A DNA stretch of 13,045 bases, from positions 1 through 13,045 of the forward strand of contig WQUP01000101.1 in NCBI GenBank assembly GCA_009782015.1. The letters are read 5' to 3'. The first letter of the stretch is position 1, and every line of letters begins with the position of its first letter. The notes below the pieces were generated by a model, which saw nothing but the letters and a program-made list of their open reading frames with translations, ran no database searches and was not told where the DNA came from. The translations under genes were made by a program, and so were the position numbers. Of the stretch, positions 6,871-12,714 are shown one piece after another. The stretch comes from Endomicrobiia bacterium (GTDB taxonomy: Bacteria > Elusimicrobiota > Endomicrobiia > Endomicrobiales > Endomicrobiaceae).

Positions 6871-6894
6871 TAATTATACATTATTTGCTACAAT
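6871..6894 (+). promoter_or_regulatory. Candidate promoter close to the yqaA start
   Basis: TACAAT (6889-6894), with a weak TTTCAT 18 nt upstream, and an alternative TATACA (6875-6880), lie just 5' of the ATG at 6904. No purine-rich ribosome site precedes that ATG. If TACAAT is the -10, the transcript would start within a few bases of the start codon. Confidence 0.3.
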
Positions 6895-6903
6895 GCACGA
6901 ACA

Positions 6904-7515
6904 ATGAAAATACTAAGCTATCCTTTTAAATGGCTGCGCGACCTTTACGACTGGACTTTGCACTTTTCAAAATCGAAGCACTCGAGTTATGCGTTATTTG
7001 GAATTGCTTTCATGGAGAGTTCGTTCTTTCCGATTCCGCCTGACGTGCTTTTGATACCTATAGTTGTAGCGGATACGAAAAAGTGGTGGCTGAAAGCTTT
7101 TATATGCACCGCCGGTTCGGTTGCCGGCTCATTTTTGGGGTATGCCATAGGGTATCTTTTTTATGAAACGGTCGGCGCGGCCATAGTAAATTTTTACGGC
7201 ATACAGGCGGCTGTCGAGAGGCTTGGAAATATGTTTGCTGAAAACGCTTTTCTCGTAGCATTTACGTCGGGATTTACTCCTATTCCGTACAAAGCCATAA
7301 CGATTTCTGCCGGAATGTTCAGAGTTCCATTGATGGTTTTATTTATAGCGGCCGTTTTGGGCCGCGGCGCTAGATTTACTGCGGTAGCTCTTGCCATAAG
7401 AATATTCGGCGCAAAAATACAGCACACTATAGAAAAGTACTTTAACATTCTGTCGGCGACATTTTTGATTCTTTTGCTGCTCGGTTTTTTGGCATTGAAA
7501 TATCTGGTTAAATAA
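6904..7515 (+). CDS. yqaA: YqaA-family (DedA/SNARE-associated) inner-membrane protein
   Basis: A 203-aa polytopic membrane protein with hydrophobic segments at about residues 28-56, 64-88, 113-138, 143-165 and 180-202. Motifs typical of the YqaA branch of the VTT/DedA family are visible: ESSFFPIPPDVLLIP (38-52), the re-entrant-type FTPIPYKAITI (124-134) and GRGARF (153-158). Related DedA proteins act in membrane lipid transport and homeostasis, but the YqaA branch has no settled function. The gene is flanked on both sides by octamer-word elements. The start has no good ribosome site, and a TACAAT box lies only 9 nt upstream, so the mRNA may be nearly leaderless. It does not seem to belong to the trp operon, which has its own promoter. 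Confidence 0.85.
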   Translation: MKILSYPFKWLRDLYDWTLHFSKSKHSSYALFGIAFMESSFFPIPPDVLLIPIVVADTKKWWLKAFICTAGSVAGSFLGYAIGYLFYETVGAAIVNFYGIQAAVERLGNMFAENAFLVAFTSGFTPIPYKAITISAGMFRVPLMVLFIAAVLGRGARFTAVALAIRIFGAKIQHTIEKYFNILSATFLILLLLGFLALKYLVK

Positions 7516-7614
7516 CGGCGGAAGCTTAGAAGCTTGGAAGATTAGAAGTTTGGCAACTGCGTACGACAATGTCCTTGCTGAACTTCCAAGCTCTCTAAAC
7601 TTCCAATCCTCTAA
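7514..7614. repeat. Octamer-armed inverted element G (GAAGCTTA word), downstream of yqaA
   Basis: It starts with AACGGCG overlapping the yqaA stop. The left arm (7521-7552) reads GAAGCTTA, GAAGCTTG, GAAGATTA, GAAGTTTG. The right arm (about 7580-7614) is the inverse, with AACTTCCA, AGCTCTCT, AAACTTCC, AATCCTCT. The word and period match element F on the other side of yqaA. Confidence 0.85.
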
Positions 7615-7619
7615 TATTC

Positions 7620-7644
7620 GGCGCGCGTTGCAGGCGCGCGTTGC
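7620..7644. repeat. 12-nt direct repeat just upstream of the trp promoter
   Basis: GGCGCGCGTTGC occurs at 7620-7631 and 7633-7644, one base apart, ending 4 nt before the -35 hexamer at 7649. The GC content contrasts sharply with the surroundings. It may be an operator or simply an element core. Confidence 0.6.
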
Positions 7645-7648
7645 GCGT

Positions 7649-7677
7649 TTGACAAATAAGAAGTTTTTTTATAGTAT
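7649..7677 (+). promoter_or_regulatory. trp operon sigma70 promoter
   Basis: TTGACA (7649-7654, perfect consensus), a 17-nt spacer and TAGTAT (7672-7677) predict a transcription start near 7684. It lies directly upstream of the T-box leader and in the right direction. Confidence 0.8.
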
Positions 7678-7957
7678 GGTTTTGCAGTATTGGTCTTTGG
7701 CCGTTAGAATTTTAAACCGTCGATGTGGAGATAACGGTAATTGTGCAGTTACAGAGAGCGGGCGCAGCTGAGATTCCCGTACAACGCAGATTATCAAATG
7801 GACCACAGAGGGCGCAATCAAAGGTGAGCAAGTTCCTTGCTTTTTTACAGAAAAGAACGAAGTTCCCGAGTATTTTGCGACGTAACGCATGCGTTAAATG
7901 CGGGGAGTATGCAAGTACTCTGTAAAGTGTCCGGATAGTATTCTTTTTCCGGAAAAC

Positions 7958-7995
7958 AAGGTGGCACCGCGGACAAATATATAACGTCCGCCCTT
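7958..7995 (+). promoter_or_regulatory. T-box antiterminator stem
   Basis: AAGG (7958-7961) pairs with CCTT (7992-7995), and GCGGAC (7969-7974) pairs with GTCCGC (7986-7991). This leaves the classical 7-nt bulge TGGCACC (7962-7968). The 3' strand is shared with the terminator, so the two folds are mutually exclusive. Confidence 0.92.
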
Positions 7996-8032
7996 GGCAT
8001 AGCAGCATTATGCTTTGGGCGGACGTTTTTTT
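7983..8032 (+). terminator. Rho-independent terminator of the trp T-box leader
   Basis: AACGTCCGCCC (7983-7993) and GGGCGGACGTT (8017-8027) form a perfect 11-bp stem. An inner GCATA/TATGC stem sits in the loop, and T's run from 8026 to 8032. This is the default off state when charged tRNA-Trp is abundant. Confidence 0.95.
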
Positions 8033-8045
8033 ATTGGAGAATAAA

Positions 8046-8117
8046 ATGAACAGGCGATGGTTGTTTCTTGATATGCAGTTTTGTCATCCTGAGCGAAGTC
8101 GAAGGATCTGCCGTTAA
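8046..8117 (+). other. Short open frame (23 codons) between T-box and trpE, probably not a functional leader
   Basis: An ATG with GGAG 6 nt upstream opens MNRRWLFLDMQ and runs into the hairpin repeat, ending at TAA 8115-8117. It has only one Trp codon. The 13 nt GGAGAATAAAATG around its start are repeated exactly at the true trpE start (8212-8224), so it may be a relic of a duplication. Translation is possible, but function is unsupported. Confidence 0.25.
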
Positions 8118-8165
8118 AGGCAGATGTTTCGACTCCACAACTTCGTTGTTCCGCTCAACATGACA
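8082..8165. repeat. TGTCATCCTGAGCG-type inverted repeat upstream of trpE
   Basis: TGTCATCCTGAGCGAAGTCG starts at 8082. The partner strand ends in CGCTCAACATGACA-like sequence at 8165, with termini TGTCA/TGACA. An inner hairpin CTGCC-GTTAAA-GGCAG lies at 8108-8123. Repeats with this lead sequence are known to be dispersed in many bacterial genomes. It separates the T-box terminator from trpE. Confidence 0.85.
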
Positions 8166-8221
8166 GACTTCTCTGTGCTTCATAAGATAGTTCGGAAAAT
8201 TAAAATAAACCGGAGAATAAA

Positions 8222-9682
8222 ATGTTAAAACCAAACATAGAAGAAGCAAAAAAGTATTTTAAAGATTACACGGTTGTGCCGGTATCGAAAGAAATTCTTT
8301 CCGATGTCAAAACTTCCGTAGGCATTTTGAAAAATTTCTTAAGCAAGAATAAAAGATGTTTCCTGCTTGAGAGCGTTGAAAGCGGCGAAAGCTGGGGGAG
8401 ATATTCGTTTTTGGGATTTGACCCGAAACTTTCCGTGAGCTGCAATGACGGCAAGGCGGTTATCGATAACGGAACAAAAAAAGAGATTCTTTCCGATAAT
8501 CCGTCAAAAATTTTAAGAGAGATATTGGCGCGCTACAAAAGCCCTAAGCTTGATAATCTGCCGCCTTTTACCGGCGGCTTTGTCGGGTATTTTTCTTACG
8601 ACTACATAAAATACGCGGAGAAATCTTTAAAGCTTCAAAACAGAAACGCCGAAAACTTTGACGATTTATTCCTGATGCTTTTTGACAAAGTTATAGCTTT
8701 CGATAATCTGAAACAAAAGATTTTCATAATCGCTAATGTCGCGGTGAAGGATTTTGAAAATAACTATGAAAAAGCCGCGGCTGAAATTGAAGAGATAGAA
8801 AAATTTATAATATCTCAGGCAGCTGAAGAAAACGTTAAATCAGGACTTAAGTCCGAACTTGTCGTTTTGCACAGCGAAAAAGATTTTGCAGATATGGTCG
8901 CAAAAATTAAAGTTCATATCCGCGAAGGCGATATTTTTCAGGCTGTTATTTCAAACGGCATAGAAGCAAGGTTTGAAGGAAACTTACTGCAGACTTACAG
9001 GGTTTTAAGAACTATCAACCCTTCGCCGTATATGTTTTACGTCAATTTCGGCGGCTCGGAAATCGCCGGCGCTTCTCCGGAAACGCTTGTCACTCTGCAA
9101 AACGGCGAACTGACAAATTATGCTCTTGCGGGAACTGCGCGAAGAGGCAAAACCGAAGAAGAGGACGCCGCTCTTATAGACGCGCTTTCAAAAGACGAAA
9201 AAGAGTTGTCTGAGCACAACATGCTTGTGGATCTGGGAAGAAACGATTTGGGAAAAATCAGCGAATTCGGTTCCGTAAAAGTTGCCGAGTATAAAAAGAT
9301 TTTAAAGTTTTCGCACGTAACCCATATGGCTTCGGTCATTAAAGGAAAGATGAAACCGCAATACGACCAGCTCGACGCTATTGCCGCGGTTCTTCCTGCC
9401 GGGACTCTTTCGGGCGCGCCGAAAATTAAAGCCTGTGAAATCATCAACTCCCTTGAAAAGCACAAAAGAGGGACTTACGGAGGCGCGATAGGTTATATAG
9501 ATTTTACGGGGAATATGGATATGTGCATAGCGATAAGGATGGCGAAACTGCAAAACGGGAAAGTTTATGTGCAGGCCGGCGCCGGAATAGTGGCTGACAG
9601 CGACCCGAAAAAAGAGTTTAACGAGTGCATGCATAAAGCCAAAGCGATGGTCAACGCTTTAAATGAAGCTTCGAACGGATAG
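8222..9682 (+). CDS. trpE: Anthranilate synthase component I
   Basis: TrpE converts chorismate to anthranilate using ammonia delivered by TrpG. The 486-aa protein has the feedback motif LLES (48-51), which in characterised enzymes forms part of the Trp-binding site. FTGGFVGYFSYD (116-127), GDIFQAVIS (236-244), NPSPYMFY (266-273), AGTARRG (303-309), EHNMLVDLGRND (331-342), PAGTLSGAPK (392-401) and GAGIV (453-457) mark the chorismate-binding catalytic core. AGTARRG and the LLES motif favour TrpE over PabB. The ATG at 8222 has GGAGAATAAA upstream. The final Asn-Gly-stop (AACGGATAG) falls on the AACGG-type edge of the following repeat. It is the first gene after the Trp T-box, so enzyme-level and RNA-level control should act together. 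Confidence 0.96.
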   Translation: MLKPNIEEAKKYFKDYTVVPVSKEILSDVKTSVGILKNFLSKNKRCFLLESVESGESWGRYSFLGFDPKLSVSCNDGKAVIDNGTKKEILSDNPSKILREILARYKSPKLDNLPPFTGGFVGYFSYDYIKYAEKSLKLQNRNAENFDDLFLMLFDKVIAFDNLKQKIFIIANVAVKDFENNYEKAAAEIEEIEKFIISQAAEENVKSGLKSELVVLHSEKDFADMVAKIKVHIREGDIFQAVISNGIEARFEGNLLQTYRVLRTINPSPYMFYVNFGGSEIAGASPETLVTLQNGELTNYALAGTARRGKTEEEDAALIDALSKDEKELSEHNMLVDLGRNDLGKISEFGSVKVAEYKKILKFSHVTHMASVIKGKMKPQYDQLDAIAAVLPAGTLSGAPKIKACEIINSLEKHKRGTYGGAIGYIDFTGNMDMCIAIRMAKLQNGKVYVQAGAGIVADSDPKKEFNECMHKAKAMVNALNEASNG

Positions 9683-9820
9683 AGTGAAGATACGGCAAAG
9701 CAGTTCCCTCGCACCTTGCGGGAGAGGGACTTGCGAAGCAACAAAGTTGCGAAGCAAGAGGGTGAGGGGTTGCCTTTGCAGTATCTTCACTCCTCACTCT
9801 TCAATCTCCACTCTGCCGTT
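9675..9820. repeat. Nested element I between trpE and trpG
   Basis: The outer part is of GAGTGGA type. A short left arm (AGAGTGAAGATACGGCAAAGCA from 9681, given as its parts AGAGTGAAG and ATACGGCAAAG) faces a long inverted right arm (9786-9813: TTCACTC, CTCACTC, TTCAATC, TCCACTC) closing with TGCCGTT (9814-9820). Inside lies a CTCGCCC-type repeat (9706-9774) that itself carries an extra hairpin with two TTGCGAAGCAA copies. Three layers are thus stacked in one 150-nt spacer. Confidence 0.85.
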
Positions 9821-9838
9821 AAAAAAGGGGGAAACAAA

Positions 9839-10414
9839 ATGATTTTGATAATAGATAATTACGACAGTTTTTCTTATAATCTTTACCAGTTTACAGGCAT
9901 GATAAATCCGGATGTGAAAGTGGTAAAAAACGACGAGCTTACGGTAAAAGAGATAGAGAAATTAAATCCGTCTCATTTGATTTTTTCTCCGGGCCCCGGG
10001 CGTCCCTCGGACGCGGGAATATGCGAGGAAGCGATAAAATATTTCAAGGGCAAAATGCCCATACTCGGCGTGTGTCTGGGGCATCAGGCTATATGCGAGG
10101 CTTTCGGCGCATCCATAATTTATGCGAAAACTTTGGTGCACGGCAAAACGAGCAACGTGCACATAGCTAACGGCAGCCCGATTTTTAAAGGCTTGCCGCC
10201 GGTGCTTGAGGCTGCAAGATACCACTCGCTCATGGCCGACAGAGCCACTTTGCCTGACGAGCTGCTCGTGATAGCCGAAGACGAAGATTCGCAGGTTATG
10301 GGCGTAAAACACAAAGATTACGATTTGTACGGATTGCAGTTCCACCCCGAATCCGTTCTTACGAAAAACGGCTTTATGATAATTGAGAATTTTTTAAATC
10401 TAAAAAGACAATGA
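9839..10414 (+). CDS. trpG: Anthranilate synthase component II (glutamine amidotransferase)
   Basis: TrpG hydrolyses glutamine and channels ammonia to TrpE. The 191-aa class-I amidotransferase starts with ILIIDNYDSFSYNL and has the oxyanion-loop motif SPGPGRPSDAG (50-60), the nucleophile C79 in GVCLGHQ (77-83) and the catalytic pair H169/E171 in QFHPESVL. The frame is open for 41 codons upstream to 9716, but those codons lie in repeat sequence. The ATG at 9839 follows AAAAAAGGGGG and starts exactly at the conserved domain, so it is chosen. The stop TGA (10412-10414) lies in the first heptamer of element E. A PabA role shared with folate synthesis is possible, but the trp operon context favours TrpG. 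Confidence 0.95.
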   Translation: MILIIDNYDSFSYNLYQFTGMINPDVKVVKNDELTVKEIEKLNPSHLIFSPGPGRPSDAGICEEAIKYFKGKMPILGVCLGHQAICEAFGASIIYAKTLVHGKTSNVHIANGSPIFKGLPPVLEAARYHSLMADRATLPDELLVIAEDEDSQVMGVKHKDYDLYGLQFHPESVLTKNGFMIIENFLNLKRQ

Positions 10415-10528
10415 TTAATGGTTAATGATAAATGATTAATGAATGAGCGCGCAAAGCGCGCGGACTAATATATCGCGGCGAAGCCGCTCCAAAATTAACC
10501 ATTAACCATTTACCATTAATCATTGTCG
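10408..10528. repeat. Heptamer-armed inverted element E (AATGATT word), trpG-trpD spacer
   Basis: The left arm (10410-10444) reads AATGATT, AATGGTT, AATGATA, AATGATT, AATGAAT. The right arm (10497-10524) is inverted: AACCATT, AACCATT, TACCATT, AATCATT. The core has GCGCGC-AAA-GCGCGC and GCGGC-GAA-GCCGC hairpins. Its second half (10469-10489) is identical to 1641-1661 in element B. The element runs from the trpG stop codon to GTTAAAGGAG, the trpD ribosome site. Confidence 0.92.
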
Positions 10529-10542
10529 TTAAAGGAGATGTT

Positions 10543-11559
10543 ATGATACAGAAAGCCATATACGAAATAGTCAACGGACAGAACCTGTCCATAGAAAATA
10601 CCAAAGATGTTATGAACGAAATAATGGACGGCAAAGCCACGGACGCGCAGATAGCTTCTTTTCTTACTTCAATGAGGCTCAAAGGCGAAACGATAGAGGA
10701 GATAACCGCCTGCGCAATGGTTATGAGAGAAAAGTGCCAAAGGCTTGACCCGAAAACCGACGTTTTAGACATTGTCGGCACCGGCGGCGACGAACTTTCT
10801 ACTTTTAACATATCTACGGTTTCGGCGTTTGTGATAGCCGCGGCCGGCGCGCCGGTAGCAAAGCACGGCAACAGAAGCGTGTCCAGCAAATGCGGCAGCG
10901 CGGATTTACTAGAGGCGCTCGGAGTAAACATCATGCTCACGCCTGCGCAATGCGAAATTGTCCTTGAAAAACTGGGAATGTGTTTCCTTATGGCGCAGAC
11001 ATTCCATTCTTCAATGAAGTATGTCGCAAAAGTAAGAAAAGAGCTCGGCATAAGGACGATTTTCAACATTTTGGGGCCGCTTGCCAATCCTGCTAAAGCA
11101 AGATACGAACTTTTGGGCGTTTACGATGAAAATCTGGTTGAGCCAATGGCAAGAGTCCTTGCAAATCTCGGAGCCAAAAGAGCCATGGTAGTTCACGGGC
11201 ATGACGGGCTTGACGAAGTTACTTTGTCGGACACCACTACCATATGCGAAGTTAACGAAGGAAGAGTTAACAGCTTTTTCATAACGCCCGAACAATTCGG
11301 ATTAAAAAGGTGTTCTCTCTCAGAGCTGATTGGCGGAACGCCGAATGACAATAAAGAAATAGCTTTAAATATTCTAAAAGGCGAACCCGGAGCAAAACGT
11401 GATATTGTAGTTTTGAATTCCGCCATCTGTCTGTATATGTTTTTCAACAATATAACACTCAAGGAGTGTTTGAAAATGGCGCAGAAGACTATAGACAGCG
11501 GAAAAGCCTTGAATAAGCTTGAAGAATTTATAAGAATGACAAACGAGTTCGAGAATTAG
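10543..11559 (+). CDS. trpD: Anthranilate phosphoribosyltransferase
   Basis: TrpD transfers phosphoribose from PRPP to anthranilate. The 338-aa protein has the full family length. An N-terminal helical domain (1-75) precedes the PRPP-binding motifs GTGGD (79-83), NIST (89-92) and KHGNRS (107-112). RKELGIRTIFNILGPLANPA (165-184) holds a conserved anthranilate-site Arg, and GHDGLDE (219-225) supplies the metal-binding DE pair. No TrpG fusion is present. The ATG at 10543 has AAAGGAG 7 nt upstream, immediately after the right arm of element E. Fourth in the pathway segment and probably cotranscribed with trpEG despite the 128-nt spacer. Confidence 0.96.
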   Translation: MIQKAIYEIVNGQNLSIENTKDVMNEIMDGKATDAQIASFLTSMRLKGETIEEITACAMVMREKCQRLDPKTDVLDIVGTGGDELSTFNISTVSAFVIAAAGAPVAKHGNRSVSSKCGSADLLEALGVNIMLTPAQCEIVLEKLGMCFLMAQTFHSSMKYVAKVRKELGIRTIFNILGPLANPAKARYELLGVYDENLVEPMARVLANLGAKRAMVVHGHDGLDEVTLSDTTTICEVNEGRVNSFFITPEQFGLKRCSLSELIGGTPNDNKEIALNILKGEPGAKRDIVVLNSAICLYMFFNNITLKECLKMAQKTIDSGKALNKLEEFIRMTNEFEN

Positions 11560-11908
11560 TTCCACGTTTATCATTCTAAACTTGCCGTACAATTTTATTT
11601 TTACCCTCGCCCCTTGCGGGAGAGGGCAGGGTGAGGGGTTGCCGTTGTCTTTGTCGTTCTGGGGAGCGCTGCGCCTCCCAACCTCCGCCATACTTTTTGC
11701 AGACGTTCAAAAAGTATGCAAAAAAACTGCCGCCGGATGCGCATTCGCTATGATTTTCGCGGCAAATCCGGAACTCGCAAAATGAGATAACGGATTTTAA
11801 GGAATTTTGCTCAAACAACTGGATTTGAATAATCCGCAAAAATCCCACGCTCATAGACGCGCATAGGGCGGCAACGACAAAAGGCAACAAAGACAAAAAA
11901 GAGGTAAA
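11560..11908. repeat. trpD-trpC spacer: CTCGCCC repeat (copy 3) plus structured element J
   Basis: No gene is supported in these 349 nt. A CTCGCCC-type hairpin lies at 11604-11642. Adjacent element J (about 11640-11894) starts with TGCCGTTGTCTTTGTCGTT and ends with inverted matches AACGACAA (11873-11880) and CAAAGAC (11888-11894). Inside are a GGGAG...CTCCC hairpin, a perfect 11-bp hairpin CATACTTTTTG (11689-11699)/CAAAAAGTATG (11708-11718), and a GCAAAAT...ATTTTGC pairing. The trpC ribosome site GAGGTAAA follows directly. A reverse-strand open frame through it is judged spurious. Confidence 0.7.
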
Positions 11909-12688
11909 ATGATACTGGACAAAATAACGGCAGCCACAAAAATCAGAGTTGAAAAAGCTAAACTGCTGAAATCTTTTGAAGATGCAAAGAAAGAAGCTCT
12001 GTCTCCTCAAAAGAGCGAAGAATTCGCTTTTGAAAAGGCTTTGAAAAAGCCCGGCATGAGCTTTATCTGCGAGGTAAAGAAGGCTTCGCCTTCAAAAGCT
12101 ATTATCGCGGCTGATTTTGACTATATTAAAATTGCCAAAGAGTATGAGCTTGCCGGAGCAGACGCCATATCCGTGCTTACCGAGCCGGATTTTTTTCTGG
12201 GAAGCAACGCTTATCTTACGGAAATAAAAAAGGCCGTAAAAATTCCCGTTTTAAGAAAAGATTTTATAATAGACGAGTACCAGATTTATGAAGCGAAAAA
12301 TATCGGAGCTGATGCCATTCTTTTGATATGCGCGATTTTGGATTTTGAAGCTCTAAAAAGATTTATGGGCATCGCCAATTCTTTGGGGATGTCGTGTCTC
12401 GTGGAAGCGCATGACGAGAAAGAAGTAGAAAACGCTCTTAAAACAGGCGCGCGGATAATCGGCGTCAACAACAGAAACCTGAAAGATTTTGAAGTGGATA
12501 TAAACAACAGCATAAGGCTGCGCAAGCTCGTGCCGGAAGATAAAACTTTTGTTTCCGAAAGCGGGATAAAGACAAAAGAACATATCGAGATTCTCAGACA
12601 GAATAAAGTAGACGCTGTCTTGATCGGCGAAGAACTGATGAGAAGTAAAGATATCAAGCGAAAACTTTCGGAGTTTAAAGGATATTAA
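11909..12688 (+). CDS. trpC: Indole-3-glycerol phosphate synthase
   Basis: TrpC closes the indole ring: it decarboxylates and dehydrates CdRP to indole-3-glycerol phosphate. The 259-aa single-domain TIM barrel has the expected residues: E55 and K57 in CEVKKASPSK, K117 in VLRKDFI, E166 in CLVEAHDE, N187 or N188 in IGVNNRNL and E217 in VSESGI, which correspond to the catalytic and phosphate-site residues of characterised enzymes. IGEELM near 239-244 is the last phosphate-binding loop. It is not fused to TrpF, which follows as a separate gene. The start ATG has GAGGTAAA upstream. Confidence 0.96.
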   Translation: MILDKITAATKIRVEKAKLLKSFEDAKKEALSPQKSEEFAFEKALKKPGMSFICEVKKASPSKAIIAADFDYIKIAKEYELAGADAISVLTEPDFFLGSNAYLTEIKKAVKIPVLRKDFIIDEYQIYEAKNIGADAILLICAILDFEALKRFMGIANSLGMSCLVEAHDEKEVENALKTGARIIGVNNRNLKDFEVDINNSIRLRKLVPEDKTFVSESGIKTKEHIEILRQNKVDAVLIGEELMRSKDIKRKLSEFKGY

Positions 12689-12714
12689 TGATGTGTCAGT
12701 GGTTGTCATTCCGT

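Larger units (their letters stand above)
7685..8032 (+). promoter_or_regulatory. T-box riboswitch, tryptophan-specific (UGG specifier), controlling the trp operon
   Basis: The leader of about 350 nt binds tRNA-Trp and prevents transcription termination when the tRNA is uncharged. Stem I has GATGTGGAGA (7722-7731), ACAGAGAGC (7751-7759) and a GGG...CCC distal loop (to about 7778). It is followed by TTATCAAA and the specifier TGG at 7799-7801, then ACC as in canonical T-boxes. Small hairpins include GAGTA...TACTC (about 7905-7920) and a CCGG...CCGG stem (7931-7952). The T-box AAGGTGGCACCGCGG starts at 7958; its TGGC (7962-7965) would pair with GCCA, matching discriminator G73 of bacterial tRNA-Trp. 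Specifier, discriminator match and gene content agree. The exact 5' end is inferred from the promoter. Confidence 0.95.

Noticed and set aside
6904..7515. yqaA as first gene of the trp operon
   Set aside because: A consensus promoter and T-box lie between it and trpE, so the trp genes have their own transcript.
8046..8117. Classical trp leader peptide attenuator
   Set aside because: It has only one Trp codon, lies downstream of the terminator, and a complete T-box already explains regulation.
9716..9838. 41-codon in-frame N-terminal extension of trpG
   Set aside because: It is read through repeat sequence, and the ATG at 9839 has a strong ribosome site and starts at the conserved domain.
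11576..12010. 144-codon reverse-strand frame over the trpD-trpC spacer
   Set aside because: It is composed of repeat sequence and the antisense of trpC's start, has no recognisable domain, and overlaps a certain gene.
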